64,000 nt of DNA, taken from positions 145,094-209,093 of the forward strand of contig NZ_AUEC01000011.1 in the NCBI RefSeq assembly GCF_000425785.1. The letters run 5' to 3'. The translations under genes were made by a program, and so were the position numbers. Shown here in pieces: positions 34,224-43,807 of this stretch (positions are counted from its first letter, which is position 1; each line of letters begins with the position of its first letter). This DNA is from Pseudomonas taiwanensis DSM 21245 (GTDB lineage: Bacteria; Pseudomonadota; Gammaproteobacteria; Pseudomonadales; Pseudomonadaceae). The notes beneath the pieces were generated by a model. The model was not told the origin of the DNA. It made no database searches and saw only the letters and a program-made list of their open reading frames with translations.

Positions 34224-35348
34224 TCAACCTGTGGCCGGCGTCATCTCGCCCACCACTTGGTCGACCACTGCCCGGAAGGCCTGGCGCCGGTCTCTCCCCT
34301 GGGCGAGGGCGCGCTCGAAGGCGGCCAGTTGGCGTTGAGCGCTACTGCCGTCCTGGAGGATACGCGCAGCGTGGCCGAATGCGTGCTCGGCATCCTGGGT
34401 GTCGGCGGGTACCAGGCCCTGCAGCTGTGCCAGCCAGCCATGGGCGGTCACCGGTTGCCTGTCGTGCGCGCCTATGAACATGCCATTGCCGCCATGGCGG
34501 AGCGCCCTCCAGTAGTTCTCCTGGATGATCCAACGTTGCTCGGGGCCGAGCGGCTGCCAATGCTGACGAACCCGCAGCGTCTGCTCTACCAGGTGACGGA
34601 ACAGCCCGGCGATGGCCAGGCCGTCTTCCAAGCGTGGGCACGCATCACAGATGCGCAACTCGATCGTCGGAAATCGCCGCGACGGGCGGATCGCCCACCA
34701 GAAGTCGCCGTCTTCGGCAAGCCCGCCTATACCTTGGAGCAGTGTTCTGTAGCGCAGGTAGGCATTCCAGTCAGCCAGCGGCTCTGGCATGTCCATGTGC
34801 GGCCACTCCCCGCAGACCACGCGTCGGTAACTTTGGTAACCGGTCACTTGGCTGTACCAGAACGGCGAAGAGGTGGTCAGGACGAGCAACAGCGGCAACC
34901 AGCAGAGCATCTGGTTGATCAGTTGCATGCGGTCGATCTCCGGCGCCACCCCCACGTGCACATGCAGCCCCGAGAGCAGGCTACGGCGGGCGACCATTTG
35001 ATAGTCGTCGAATACCTGGCGGTAGTGATTCTGGTCCCGGGCATGCTGGCGTTGCCACCGCGCGGTGGGATGGCTGGCAGCGCCATAAAGGGCCACCCCC
35101 TCCTGCGCCAGCGCGCTGCACAGATTGTGTCGACATTCGGTGAAATAGCTGCGCGCTTCATGCAGGTTGGCCAACACCGGTGAAGCGACCTCGATCTGGC
35201 TGTAGAACATTTCCTCGGCGAAATGCTCGCCCACCACTTCACGGCAACGGCGCGCCACTGCGTGCGACGGCCTGGCCAGGACGTCGCCACGGGTAACGTC
35301 GACCAGCAAGTATTCCTCTTCGATGCCGAACCCTTGCGCCCTGACCAT
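34224..35348 (-). CDS. ybdK: YbdK-type carboxylate-amine ligase (GCS2 family)
   Basis: A 374-residue ATP-grasp-like ligase related to glutamate-cysteine ligase type 2. FGIEEEYLLVD at the start (metal/ATP Glu cluster), LSGLHVHVGV near 125, PFWYSQVTGYQSYR near 162 and IELRICDACP near 230 are family blocks. E. coli YbdK has weak glutamate-cysteine ligase activity; the real acceptor is unknown. It is the last gene of a lipoprotein, diiron-protein, methyltransferase, ligase run. The combination suggests modification of a small amino-acid-like molecule. Confidence 0.84.
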   Translation of the reverse strand: MVRAQGFGIEEEYLLVDVTRGDVLARPSHAVARRCREVVGEHFAEEMFYSQIEVASPVLANLHEARSYFTECRHNLCSALAQEGVALYGAASHPTARWQRQHARDQNHYRQVFDDYQMVARRSLLSGLHVHVGVAPEIDRMQLINQMLCWLPLLLVLTTSSPFWYSQVTGYQSYRRVVCGEWPHMDMPEPLADWNAYLRYRTLLQGIGGLAEDGDFWWAIRPSRRFPTIELRICDACPRLEDGLAIAGLFRHLVEQTLRVRQHWQPLGPEQRWIIQENYWRALRHGGNGMFIGAHDRQPVTAHGWLAQLQGLVPADTQDAEHAFGHAARILQDGSSAQRQLAAFERALAQGRDRRQAFRAVVDQVVGEMTPATG

Positions 35349-35355
35349 CGTGCAC

Positions 35356-36309
35356 TCAGGCGATGCGAGTCAGGGTCAGTGCTACTGCGGCGATGCGTTC
35401 GACATGCGCGTAGCCTGGTTCGAGCAGTTGCTCACCGAATACATCCGGGTCCAGCTCACGGTAATGCCAACTGAAGGCAGGCCCGGCCAGGCGTAGGCGC
35501 ACAGCGTCCAGCAAGGCATCGCGACCGTCGACGATCGCGACCCCGGTGTACAGCAACAACGTGCCACCCATGACCAGGCGTTCGCGCGCCTGTTCGATGA
35601 TGCGCAGGGAAAGCTCGGCTCCGAGCGCACCGCCACCATGGCGATAGGCGCGCTGCTGGGCGTCGAGCATGTAAGGCGGATTGGCAACGATCAGGTCGAA
35701 GTTCGCGCCGATGCCATCGAGCAGGTCACTGAGCTCGACCGACACGTTGGCCACCCCCGCCAGTGCAGCGTTGATGGCGGTATAACGCAACGCCAAAGGG
35801 TTGATGTCCACCGCGCAAACCTGCGCATGGGGGGCTGCACGGGCGATGATCAGCGCGCCGATGCCGGTGCCACAGCCAAGGTCGACCGCATGTTCCACGC
35901 GCCGGGGACTGTGCTGCAGAAAGTCCTGTATCACCTGGGCGAATCGGTAGCTGTCGGGACCGAAGAACACCGCGTCGTGGCTGTCGGTCGGCCACGCGGA
36001 ATGGACCAGCAACAGGTTGTCGAGGCTCGACCAACGCACCGCGCTGCGCAATAGCTCACCCTGCGCCTGCACCACACCAGCGGTTTTCAACTGGGCCAAC
36101 TCGTCACTGCTGATCAGCGAGGCCGGGAACGGCCGGCTCCAGCCGAACACATCCCGCAGGTCGTGGGCCTGCTGGGCGGCGGTCCGGTCGTTGACGCGAG
36201 CATGGGTAGCTGGGGTCACGCAGGTGAAACGATAACCGTCGGCGCTGAGGCGCCGACCCAGGTGCAACAGTGCCTGGTCGGCATAAGCTTGGTTCTGGTC
36301 AAGCAACAT
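35356..36309 (-). CDS. HemK-like class I methyltransferase
   Basis: A 317-residue SAM-dependent methyltransferase. VDLGCGTGIGALI near 178 is motif I and LIVANPPYMLD near 245 is the NPPY motif that holds a planar amide or amino group, as in N5-glutamine and N6-adenine methyltransferases. The N-terminal 150 residues form a separate domain. Start ATG 36309 with AGGAGAG; a GTG at 36315 is too close to it. The start overlaps the stop of the diiron-protein gene (TGATG). The substrate is unknown. Confidence 0.82.
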   Translation of the reverse strand: MLLDQNQAYADQALLHLGRRLSADGYRFTCVTPATHARVNDRTAAQQAHDLRDVFGWSRPFPASLISSDELAQLKTAGVVQAQGELLRSAVRWSSLDNLLLVHSAWPTDSHDAVFFGPDSYRFAQVIQDFLQHSPRRVEHAVDLGCGTGIGALIIARAAPHAQVCAVDINPLALRYTAINAALAGVANVSVELSDLLDGIGANFDLIVANPPYMLDAQQRAYRHGGGALGAELSLRIIEQARERLVMGGTLLLYTGVAIVDGRDALLDAVRLRLAGPAFSWHYRELDPDVFGEQLLEPGYAHVERIAAVALTLTRIA

Positions 36310-37643
36310 CAGCACTCTCCTGCGTGGGTCAAGCCGGTGGCAAGGATGAAATCGCGGGTGGCGCGCAGTCCATCGGGCTCGGCGTGATGGTTACCGGACA
36401 TCCGTTCGATCATGCACTCGACACGAGGCAGCCCTTGCGTGGCCGGCCCGCCCTCTTCCAAGGCCAAACCCTGCTCCCAGTGCCCCGGTGCGACGCGCCG
36501 ATACGGCACGCCGGCCCTGTCACCGGCAATCCAGTCATGCCAGAGCTGCTTTTCGTAAGCGGTGAAAACCCCAAACATCGCGGCATGCGGTCCGTCGATC
36601 AAGGCCCAGAACCGGCTATTCGAAGGCGCCTCGCCTAGTTGCAGCCACTGTTGCGTTTCAAGGGCGCGCAGGAAGCCGGGTAACGCGCTGGCATCGGCCA
36701 GCCATTGGTTGATGGTCCGACCTTGCAGGCGGCAACGGTCACTGTGCATGAACTGGCCGTATACCCGCTTGCGTTGCAAGGCGGCCAACAACTCCGTTTC
36801 CAGGTCGAAGGACGCAATCAGCGAGGCCGTGTCGAGCCCAAGATCGTTGAGACGATAGCCCCTGCGCACTCGCTCGTAGCAGGCTTTTTCCGACGGCCCC
36901 GGCATCAGCAGGAACAGGCTTTGCAATGCGCGACGAGCATGACCGCTGGCGGCATTGTCGATCGTGACGTGCAGCTGAAAGTAATGAGCATCGATGCCCA
37001 GTTCGGCCAACTCGTGGGTGGTGATCAGCAAGTGCAAAGGCGGCTGTTCATACCCCAGGTTGTAGCCAATGACCTCCGGCAAATACTGCTCGACGTTGCG
37101 CCCCAAGGCCAACTGCACCGCGCCTTGCAGGTACCGCGACGGGTCCAAAGGCAGCCCTTGGTCACAACCCAGGCGGCTCAGCAATCGCTGGTAGATCAAC
37201 ACATGGTTGCAGCGGGGGTCACCATCGCCCAGTTCTTCTAGGAAGGTACGGATCAGCCCATGGAACCGTGGATCTTGCCAGTGCTTGAGCGTTCCGTGCA
37301 GCCAAGCGCCATCCACCTCTTTGGTCGGGGCGACCTGTTGCAGGAACCACAGGGCCTGTGCCCGGTTGGCGAAGAACCGCCGTGGTGCGCCCTCACGCCG
37401 CTGCGCCAGGTAACGCGCATGCTCTGCGGCGACCCGGGCGGCATGATCGACCGACCACTGCGCCAAATCCGCGGGATCGTCCGGCAAATCATCGGTCATC
37501 GATATCGTCCGCTGAAGTTGACCGGCCAACCACTCCCGCGCGTCATAGCCACCCGACTGCAGCATTGCCGAGTACTGCCGCTGCGGATCGTCCGGCACAA
37601 CCCGGACTGACTGCTGCATGATTTCTAATGGTATCAACCTCAT
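36309..37643 (-). CDS. Haem-oxygenase-like diiron protein
   Basis: A 444-residue protein of the iron-containing redox enzyme family. Possible diiron ligands are Glu138 with His147 (ELGDGDPRCNH) and, further on, Glu214, Asp218, His220 and His225 in an E-x3-D-x-H-x4-H cluster. Such HDO folds catalyse oxidative C-N or C-C cleavage and N-oxygenation (UndA, SznF). The start at 37643 follows GAGG; other ATGs nearby are weaker. The first 100 residues and the last 150 have no recognised domain, so it is larger than a single HDO domain (about 230). Substrate unknown. Confidence 0.78.
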   Translation of the reverse strand: MRLIPLEIMQQSVRVVPDDPQRQYSAMLQSGGYDAREWLAGQLQRTISMTDDLPDDPADLAQWSVDHAARVAAEHARYLAQRREGAPRRFFANRAQALWFLQQVAPTKEVDGAWLHGTLKHWQDPRFHGLIRTFLEELGDGDPRCNHVLIYQRLLSRLGCDQGLPLDPSRYLQGAVQLALGRNVEQYLPEVIGYNLGYEQPPLHLLITTHELAELGIDAHYFQLHVTIDNAASGHARRALQSLFLLMPGPSEKACYERVRRGYRLNDLGLDTASLIASFDLETELLAALQRKRVYGQFMHSDRCRLQGRTINQWLADASALPGFLRALETQQWLQLGEAPSNSRFWALIDGPHAAMFGVFTAYEKQLWHDWIAGDRAGVPYRRVAPGHWEQGLALEEGGPATQGLPRVECMIERMSGNHHAEPDGLRATRDFILATGLTHAGEC

Positions 37644-37657
37644 GGGCCGCACCTCGC

Positions 37658-37843
37658 TCAGGGATTCTGGGGCTTGGTCTCGGGGCTCGGATGAGTGGTG
37701 GGTGTATCGGGTTGCTCCATCTGCAAGGACGGCTTGCTGGGGTCCGCATCCTTGGCGGGATGATCTGAATCACGGTCGAAACAGCCGCCGAGCAGCGTCA
37801 GGCTGGCGCCGAGCAGCACCGTGGGGAACAGGGTGTATTTCAT
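37658..37843 (-). CDS. Small lipoprotein
   Basis: A 61-residue precursor. A hydrophobic signal ends LTLLGGC, a lipobox; the mature 40 residues are Asp/Pro/Lys/Thr-rich and disordered. SD GGAGC. It ends 14 bases before the diiron-protein start and is the first gene of that operon. Its role may be only to tether something to the outer membrane; none is evident. Confidence 0.65.
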   Translation of the reverse strand: MKYTLFPTVLLGASLTLLGGCFDRDSDHPAKDADPSKPSLQMEQPDTPTTHPSPETKPQNP

Positions 37844-38075
37844 GTCGGGCTCCGGTTGTAGTTGCGAGGGTTCATAACGAACGAGTGCGCTCGACGCGGC
37901 TGGATTCGTTTTTTTTACCCTGCAGTGGATGAACGGCGCTAAATACCGGGGCGGGGTGCATCGGGAGGCGCGGGTAGCCATCACGATGATCGAAGAAAAA
38001 CTAAACCTTCCCGCCCTCGCCTGGCTCAACCGAATGCGACATCGAGGTCGCGCCAACTGAACGAAGGAGTCAGAC

Positions 38076-38576
38076 ATGAGCCAACCCTTCTTGAAACTCG
38101 CGGGCGTCACGTTGTTGATGAGCCTTGCTTCGCTGCAGGTCCAGGCGGCCTCTTCGGACGATTTCGTCGACGCGGCGATCGAGGCAGGCATCGCCGAGGT
38201 GGTCACCAGTAACCTTGCCCAGGAAAAAAGCCAGAACGCCGACATCAAGAAATATGCCCAGCAGATGGTCACCGACCATACCAAGGCCAACCAGCAGCTG
38301 GGCGAAATCGCCCGCAAGCTTGACATCAGCGTGCCCGACGAAGCGGCGCTGACCGACAAGGTCAAAAAAATGATCCTCGAATGGCGCGAAGCGTCCTTCG
38401 ACCGTTCCTATGTCAACAACCAGGTCGATGCGCACGAAAAAGCCGTGGAGCTGTTCAAGAAGGAGTCGACATCCTCCGACAAACCAGAGCTGAAGGCCTT
38501 CGCCAGCGAAAAACTGCCGACGCTGGAACATCACCTCGAGCAGGCCAAAGCTTTGCAGACGACTCACGGCAAATAA
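38076..38576 (+). CDS. DUF4142 periplasmic ferritin-like protein
   Basis: A 166-residue protein with a Sec signal peptide (cleavage after VQA near residue 24). The mature helices carry VVTSNLAQEKSQNADIKKYAQQMVTDH and end LEHHLEQAKAL, matching the DUF4142 four-helix bundle. SD GAAGGAG. Members are common in stress-induced loci of Pseudomonas and other genera. Function unknown; metal binding is possible from the His and Glu pairs. A strong hairpin follows the gene. Confidence 0.84.
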   Translation: MSQPFLKLAGVTLLMSLASLQVQAASSDDFVDAAIEAGIAEVVTSNLAQEKSQNADIKKYAQQMVTDHTKANQQLGEIARKLDISVPDEAALTDKVKKMILEWREASFDRSYVNNQVDAHEKAVELFKKESTSSDKPELKAFASEKLPTLEHHLEQAKALQTTHGK

Positions 38577-38613
38577 CCCAGCCGACAGGCCAGGCGACGG
38601 TAGGCCCGACGCC

Positions 38614-38638
38614 AATGGGGCAGCCATCCTGCCCCATT
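38614..38638 (+). terminator. Hairpin terminator after DUF4142 gene
   Basis: AATGGGGCAG and CTGCCCCATT form a perfect 10-bp stem with a 5-base loop, starting 38 bases after the stop codon. No long T run follows. Confidence 0.75.
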
Positions 38639-38686
38639 GATCAACGGTTCTGTGACCTTGTATCACTCGAACGCGGAGAGAACAGC

Positions 38687-39067
38687 ATGCCACGTGGAGA
38701 CAAAGACAAATACACCGACACCCAAAAGCGCAAGGCTGAACACATCGAAGAGCGCTACGAGCATAAAGGCCTGTCCAAGGACGAAGCCGAGGCGCGCGCC
38801 TGGGCAACGGTCAACAAGCAATCGGGCGGCGGCGAAAAGCCAGGCGGCTCGGGCAAAGCCGCCTCGTCGAAGGCCCAGTCCACCGCCCGTTCGGATTCGG
38901 CCAAGCGGGCGGCGCAAACACGTCAGGGGCACTCACGTACATCGAGTACGTCGCTGAACACGCAAACCAAGCAGAGCCTTCTCAAGGAAGCGCGGAGCAA
39001 GAACATCAAAGGCCGCTCGACCATGAGCAAGGCAGAACTGGTCGAGGCGTTAGGCAAGCATGGTTGA
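38687..39067 (+). CDS. Small basic ChaB/SAP-like stress protein
   Basis: A 126-residue hydrophilic protein. The N-terminal KYTDTQKRKAEHIEERYEHK segment with GLSKDEAEARAW resembles the plasmid-stabilisation-like proteins of pseudomonads. A Gly/Ser/Ala/Lys-rich linker follows, and the C-terminal KQSLLKEARSKNIKGRSTMS region looks like a Rho-N/SAP helix-extended fold for nucleic acids. SD GGAGAG. It is probably a small DNA- or RNA-binding stress protein; the details are inference. Confidence 0.7.
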   Translation: MPRGDKDKYTDTQKRKAEHIEERYEHKGLSKDEAEARAWATVNKQSGGGEKPGGSGKAASSKAQSTARSDSAKRAAQTRQGHSRTSSTSLNTQTKQSLLKEARSKNIKGRSTMSKAELVEALGKHG

Positions 39068-39130
39068 GATGCTCGACGCACGTCGGCGGCCTGCTTGGGT
39101 TTGACGGATGCTGGCCAGCTCCTTGAGCGG

Positions 39131-39373
39131 TCATGCATCCGGATCGCTCACATGGGCCTGCACGGCATCTTCAAGCGCCCGCACGTGGGCTTCATCGGCC
39201 AGCGCCTTGAGTGCCAGCCAATCGTCCCAGTCGATGGCGCCATCGTCACGCAAGGCCTCGGCGGTGCGGACCAAAGCGTGGTGGTAGGCATCCGGCGACT
39301 CGGTGCGGTAGCTGGTGTCGTCGTACTGGGCGTACCAGGCTTCAAGCTCTGGGATGCTGCGTTCGATGCTCAT
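39131..39373 (-). CDS. Unrecognised small acidic protein
   Basis: An 80-residue soluble protein beginning MSIERSIPELEAWYAQY and rich in Asp, Glu, Ala and His. It appears to be two or three helices. SD AGGAG. Its promoter faces the large sensor gene. No family recognised; real coding is supported by its SD, its high G/C third positions and its place between real genes. Confidence 0.6.
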   Translation of the reverse strand: MSIERSIPELEAWYAQYDDTSYRTESPDAYHHALVRTAEALRDDGAIDWDDWLALKALADEAHVRALEDAVQAHVSDPDA

Positions 39374-39560
39374 GGCAAGACTCCTCGGTGCTCATTGCAG
39401 TGAGAGTCCATCCGCCGGGCGACGTTCACCCGGATCGGGCGAGGATCGTCATCGCGACGTCGCCAAACCCTCGTCGCTCGGATGATGTGAAGCCTATAAT
39501 CGCTGCCAATGCCCATGATTCATACAGGGACCCTACCCGGTCCGCACAAGGTTCGTGCCC

Positions 39561-42500
39561 ATGAAGTCGTCCAGCAAGACTACACTCGCAGCACCGCACA
39601 ACCCGGCGCTCAGCCCCAGCCATCTGGATTTCCCGGTCGTAGGCATCGGCGCATCGGCTGGCGGGTTGGAGGCGATCCAGACGTTCTTCCAGCACATGCC
39701 GGCCGACTGCGGCGTCGCGTTCGTCGTCGTATTGCACCTGTCGCCGGACCATCAGAGCCAGGCCGACCGCTTGATCCAGCGGGTCACCCGCATGCCCGTC
39801 TGTCAGGTGAGCGAGCCGGTGCCGATCGAGCGCAACCATGTCTATGTGATTTCTCCGGCCAACCGGTTGTCCACCAACGACGGCTACCTGCGCGTCAGCC
39901 CAGCCAGGCGCAGTCGCGGCGATCATGTCGCCATCGACCTGTTCTTCAGGGACCTGGCCGATGTGCACAAGGATCATGCTTTTTGCGTGATTCTTTCCGG
40001 TAGCGGCAGCGATGGCGCAGTGGGTTTGTCGCGAATCAAGGAGCAAGGCGGTGTGACCCTGGTGCAGGCACCCGACGATGCGCTGTACGCCGACATGCCC
40101 AAGGCGGCGATCGACACCGGCATGGTCGACCTGGTGCTTCCAGTGGCCCAGATCCCTGGGAAGCTGGTGGAACTGTGGCGCACGGCACGCGAGGTCAAAC
40201 TGCCTGAAATAGACGACGACAGCCTGCCCCCTGCCCTGGGCGAGCGCTCAGGCGACCCACAGCAAAGCGATCCGCTCCTGGACGACATCCTGGCCCGTCT
40301 GCACGCCACCACCGGGCATGACTTCCAGCACTACAAGCGCGCAACGGTTTTGCGTCGGCTTGAACGGCGCCTGCATGTCACCGCGCAGACCGACCTGGCC
40401 GGCTATCGCGACTACCTGGAGCAACACCCCGAGGAGAGCCGTGCCTTGCTCGCCGACATGCTGATCGGGGTGACCAATTTCTTCCGCGACCGTGACGCCT
40501 TCGAGGCGCTGCAACAGCATGTGATGCCCGGCCTTAGCCATGACCAGAGCGGCGAAGATCCGCAGCGCGAAGTGCGCATCTGGTCGGCAGGCTGCTCTTC
40601 CGGCGAGGAAGCCTACAGTCTGGCGATGCTGGCCACCGAACAACTGGCGCGGGAGCAACGTAGCGCCAGGATTCAGGTGTTCGCCACCGACCTTGACGAA
40701 CGCGCTATCAATGTCGGCCGCCTGGGTGTTTATCCTGATGCCATCGCCACCGATGTGCCTACCGCACGGTTACGCCAGTTCTTCATCAAGGAAGACCAGC
40801 ACTACCGGGTGCGCAAGGACATCCGCGAAAAGGTCTTGTTCGCCCGCCATAACCTGCTGTCCGACCCACCCTTCTCCCAACTCGACCTGGTCGTGTGCCG
40901 TAACCTGCTCATCTACCTTGACCGAGAAGTGCAACACGAAATCCTGCGAATCTTTCACTTCGCCTTGCGCAAAGGGGGCTACCTGTTTCTGGGTTCATCG
41001 GAGTCGGCGGATGCGGCTGCCGATCTGTTCATTCCGGTGGACAAACGCCATCGTATCTTCAAGGCCAGGGAGGTGGAGCCTGCGCGTCGCACCGCCCGCC
41101 TGCAGGCGCCCGAGTCGCAGGTGGCGCGGGTCAAGACCAGGCCCGTTCGCAAGCTGTCCTATGCCGAGATCCATCACCGCGCACTGGCCAGGCGCACGCC
41201 ACCAAGCCTGATCATCGACGCCGACGGCAACATCTTGCACATGAGCGAAGGGGTCGGCCGCTTTCTGCGCCACCCAGGGGGAGAACTCAGTCACAACCTG
41301 CTGAACCTGGTGCTGGTGCCGCTTCGACCGACCTTGCGCAGTACCGTGCTACAAGCCCAGAACACCGGCCAACTGGTCACCTCAGGCCCGGTCATCGTCG
41401 CTGTCGATGAGCAGCGTATCGAAGTAAAGATGCAGGTCCAGCCACACCAGGACGAGCCCAGCGGCAGCGAATGCCTGCTGGTCGTCTTCCAGGTGAGCGA
41501 AGCCGACGCGCACGGCCCGGCCATTGCCGAGCAGACCGACGGCATGGTGTTGAACACCCTGGAGCGCGAACTTCAGCGAACCCGCCAACAGTTGCAGGAA
41601 ACCATCGAGCAGTCAGAGATCTCCAGCCAGGAGCTGACCGCTTCGAACGAGGAAATGCAGGCGATCAACGAAGAACTGCGCCTTGCCAGCGAAGAGCTGG
41701 AAACCAGCAAGGAAGAACTGCAGTCGATCAACGAAGAGTTACTGACGGTCAACTACGAGCTCAAGTCCAAGGTCGATGAAACCGACAAGATCAACGATTA
41801 CCTGAGCAACCTGATCGCCTCCACCCAGATCGCGACAGTGTTCGTCGACCGCAGCCTGCGCATCCGCTGGTTCACCCCCCGGGCCACGGATATCTTCAGC
41901 ATGCTGCCGGTCGATACCGGCCGCTCGCTGCTCGACATCACCCACCGCCTGGACTACCCAGGGCTGGCGGACGACGCGCGCGCGGTGATCGAGCGCGAGA
42001 CCACGCTAGAGCGCGAGGTGATCGGCAATGACCAGCATTGGTACCTGGCCCGCCTGTTGCCCTATCGGGCCAATGAACAGAACGTCGATGGCACCGTGCT
42101 GACGTTCATCGACATCACCAAGAGTCGCGCTGCCGAAGAACGTTTGCGACGAGGGGAAGAGCGCATGCGCCTGGTCGCGGAGAGCACCCACGACTTCGCC
42201 ATCATCCTGCTCGACGAACAAGGCTTGATCATCGACTGGAACACCGGCGCTGCGCTGATATTCGGTTACGCCAAGGACGAAGTGCTGGGCCAGCACTTTT
42301 CGCTGCTCTTCACCGAGAAAGACCGCGAGAACGGGGTGCCGGAGCGTGAACTTCGCACCGCTCGCCTGCAGGGTCGCGGCCAGGACGAGCGCTGGCATGT
42401 GCGCAAGGGCGGCAGTCGCTTCTATTGCAGCGGCGAAGTGTCGCGCCTGAAGGGCAACAGCCTGCGCGGCTACGTCAAGATCGCCCGCGACCTGACAGGG

Positions 42501-43673
42501 CACAAGCGGCTTCACGACGAGCAAAGCAAGCGACTGGCCGAGTCGCAGGTCACCAGCCACATGAAGGATGAGTTCTTCGCGGTCATGTCCCATGAGCTCA
42601 AGCATCCGTTGAACCTCATCCAGCTCAATGCCGATATCCTGCGACGTCTGCCTCCGGTCAAGAGTACCAGCGCGGCGAACAAGGCCGTCAGCGTGATCTG
42701 CGAAGCGGTCGCCAGCCAGGCGCGTATCATCGACGACCTGCTCGATGTCGCACGCATACGTACGGGCAAGCTCAAGCTCCAGACCCGGCCGGTCGACCTG
42801 TGCGCTGTGCTGCAGGGTATCCACTCGGTGGCCTGCAGCGAACAACGCGGTTGTAGCGTGCGCCTGACGCTGCCAGCCAATGGCGCGCCGGTGTATGTCA
42901 TGGCAGACAGTACGCGCCTGGAACAGATTATCTGGAACCTGCTGAACAACGCGCTGAAATTCAGCCCCGCCGATGGCGAGATCCTGCTGGTGCTCACGCA
43001 GTTGGACGAGCATGCGCAACTGCAGGTGATCGACCACGGCATTGGGCTTGCCGAAGAATCGCTGGAAAACATCTTCGAACTGTTCAGCCAGGCCGCCCCC
43101 ACCAGCCATGGCCGCGAAGGCCTCGGCATCGGCCTTTCCCTGGTACGCCAACTGGTCGAGGCCCATGGCGGTAACGTGCGCGTACAGTCACCAGGGCTTG
43201 GCCAGGGCTGCACCTTCACCATCACCCTGCCGTTATGCGAATACACTCAGCAAACCCAGGAACAGGCTAGCGATGCAGTGCCTGAGGGGCGGCTCGCCGG
43301 TATCCGCATATTACTGGTGGATGACTCGGTCGATGTGTTGGATGTGATGGAGCAGTTACTGCTCATGGAAAATGCCGAAGTCGATGCCTACAGCGATCCA
43401 CACCTGGCCTTGGCCTCAGCGGCGGATGCGCGATATGACGTGATCATTTCCGATATCGGCATGCCCGGCATGGATGGACACGCGCTGATCAAAGCACTGC
43501 GTGGCCTTGAGCATCTTCGCTACGTTCCGGCCATTGCCCTGACCGGCTACGGCGCCAGCGCCGATCAACACAAATCGCGACAGTCCGGCTTCGACCGACA
43601 CTTGAACAAGCCTGTCGGTTACGAGGACCTGATCGAAACCCTTGAACGCCTGAACGGCGCGCAAACCCGCTGA
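39561..43673 (+). CDS. CheB-CheR-PAS-histidine kinase-receiver hybrid
   Basis: A 1370-residue sensor. Order: CheB methylesterase (about 25-205; GASAGG Ser32, His59, then GSGSDG); CheR methyltransferase (about 230-500; SAGCSSGEEAYSLA and CRNLLIYLD); coiled coil (about 665-745); two PAS domains (about 750-860 and 870-985); HisKA with MSHELKHPL near 1010; ATPase with NLLNNALKFSP near 1130; receiver with DDSVDVLDV near 1255 and the phospho-Asp in IISDIGMPGMDG near 1295. No chemoreceptor or flagellar gene is near. The ATG at 39561 is preferred over GTG 39555, with AAGG 9 bases before it. Confidence 0.92.
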   Translation: MKSSSKTTLAAPHNPALSPSHLDFPVVGIGASAGGLEAIQTFFQHMPADCGVAFVVVLHLSPDHQSQADRLIQRVTRMPVCQVSEPVPIERNHVYVISPANRLSTNDGYLRVSPARRSRGDHVAIDLFFRDLADVHKDHAFCVILSGSGSDGAVGLSRIKEQGGVTLVQAPDDALYADMPKAAIDTGMVDLVLPVAQIPGKLVELWRTAREVKLPEIDDDSLPPALGERSGDPQQSDPLLDDILARLHATTGHDFQHYKRATVLRRLERRLHVTAQTDLAGYRDYLEQHPEESRALLADMLIGVTNFFRDRDAFEALQQHVMPGLSHDQSGEDPQREVRIWSAGCSSGEEAYSLAMLATEQLAREQRSARIQVFATDLDERAINVGRLGVYPDAIATDVPTARLRQFFIKEDQHYRVRKDIREKVLFARHNLLSDPPFSQLDLVVCRNLLIYLDREVQHEILRIFHFALRKGGYLFLGSSESADAAADLFIPVDKRHRIFKAREVEPARRTARLQAPESQVARVKTRPVRKLSYAEIHHRALARRTPPSLIIDADGNILHMSEGVGRFLRHPGGELSHNLLNLVLVPLRPTLRSTVLQAQNTGQLVTSGPVIVAVDEQRIEVKMQVQPHQDEPSGSECLLVVFQVSEADAHGPAIAEQTDGMVLNTLERELQRTRQQLQETIEQSEISSQELTASNEEMQAINEELRLASEELETSKEELQSINEELLTVNYELKSKVDETDKINDYLSNLIASTQIATVFVDRSLRIRWFTPRATDIFSMLPVDTGRSLLDITHRLDYPGLADDARAVIERETTLEREVIGNDQHWYLARLLPYRANEQNVDGTVLTFIDITKSRAAEERLRRGEERMRLVAESTHDFAIILLDEQGLIIDWNTGAALIFGYAKDEVLGQHFSLLFTEKDRENGVPERELRTARLQGRGQDERWHVRKGGSRFYCSGEVSRLKGNSLRGYVKIARDLTGHKRLHDEQSKRLAESQVTSHMKDEFFAVMSHELKHPLNLIQLNADILRRLPPVKSTSAANKAVSVICEAVASQARIIDDLLDVARIRTGKLKLQTRPVDLCAVLQGIHSVACSEQRGCSVRLTLPANGAPVYVMADSTRLEQIIWNLLNNALKFSPADGEILLVLTQLDEHAQLQVIDHGIGLAEESLENIFELFSQAAPTSHGREGLGIGLSLVRQLVEAHGGNVRVQSPGLGQGCTFTITLPLCEYTQQTQEQASDAVPEGRLAGIRILLVDDSVDVLDVMEQLLLMENAEVDAYSDPHLALASAADARYDVIISDIGMPGMDGHALIKALRGLEHLRYVPAIALTGYGASADQHKSRQSGFDRHLNKPVGYEDLIETLERLNGAQTR

Positions 43674-43807
43674 TCGCGCGGCTGGCGCCTGGCGCTGTGC
43701 CGCACGAGTCTACCTGCTGTCCCGGCGGCCCGCTCGTCAATCGTGGTGAACCCTTGCACCCCACCACGGGTCGCTAGAGGTGAGTCCACGAATGCAGGGG
43801 AGCTGGC

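Noticed and set aside
42006..43166. A 386-codon minus-strand frame within the CheB-CheR sensor gene.
   Set aside because: It is the shadow of the kinase part (HisKA and ATPase motifs read on the plus strand) and has no recognisable family.
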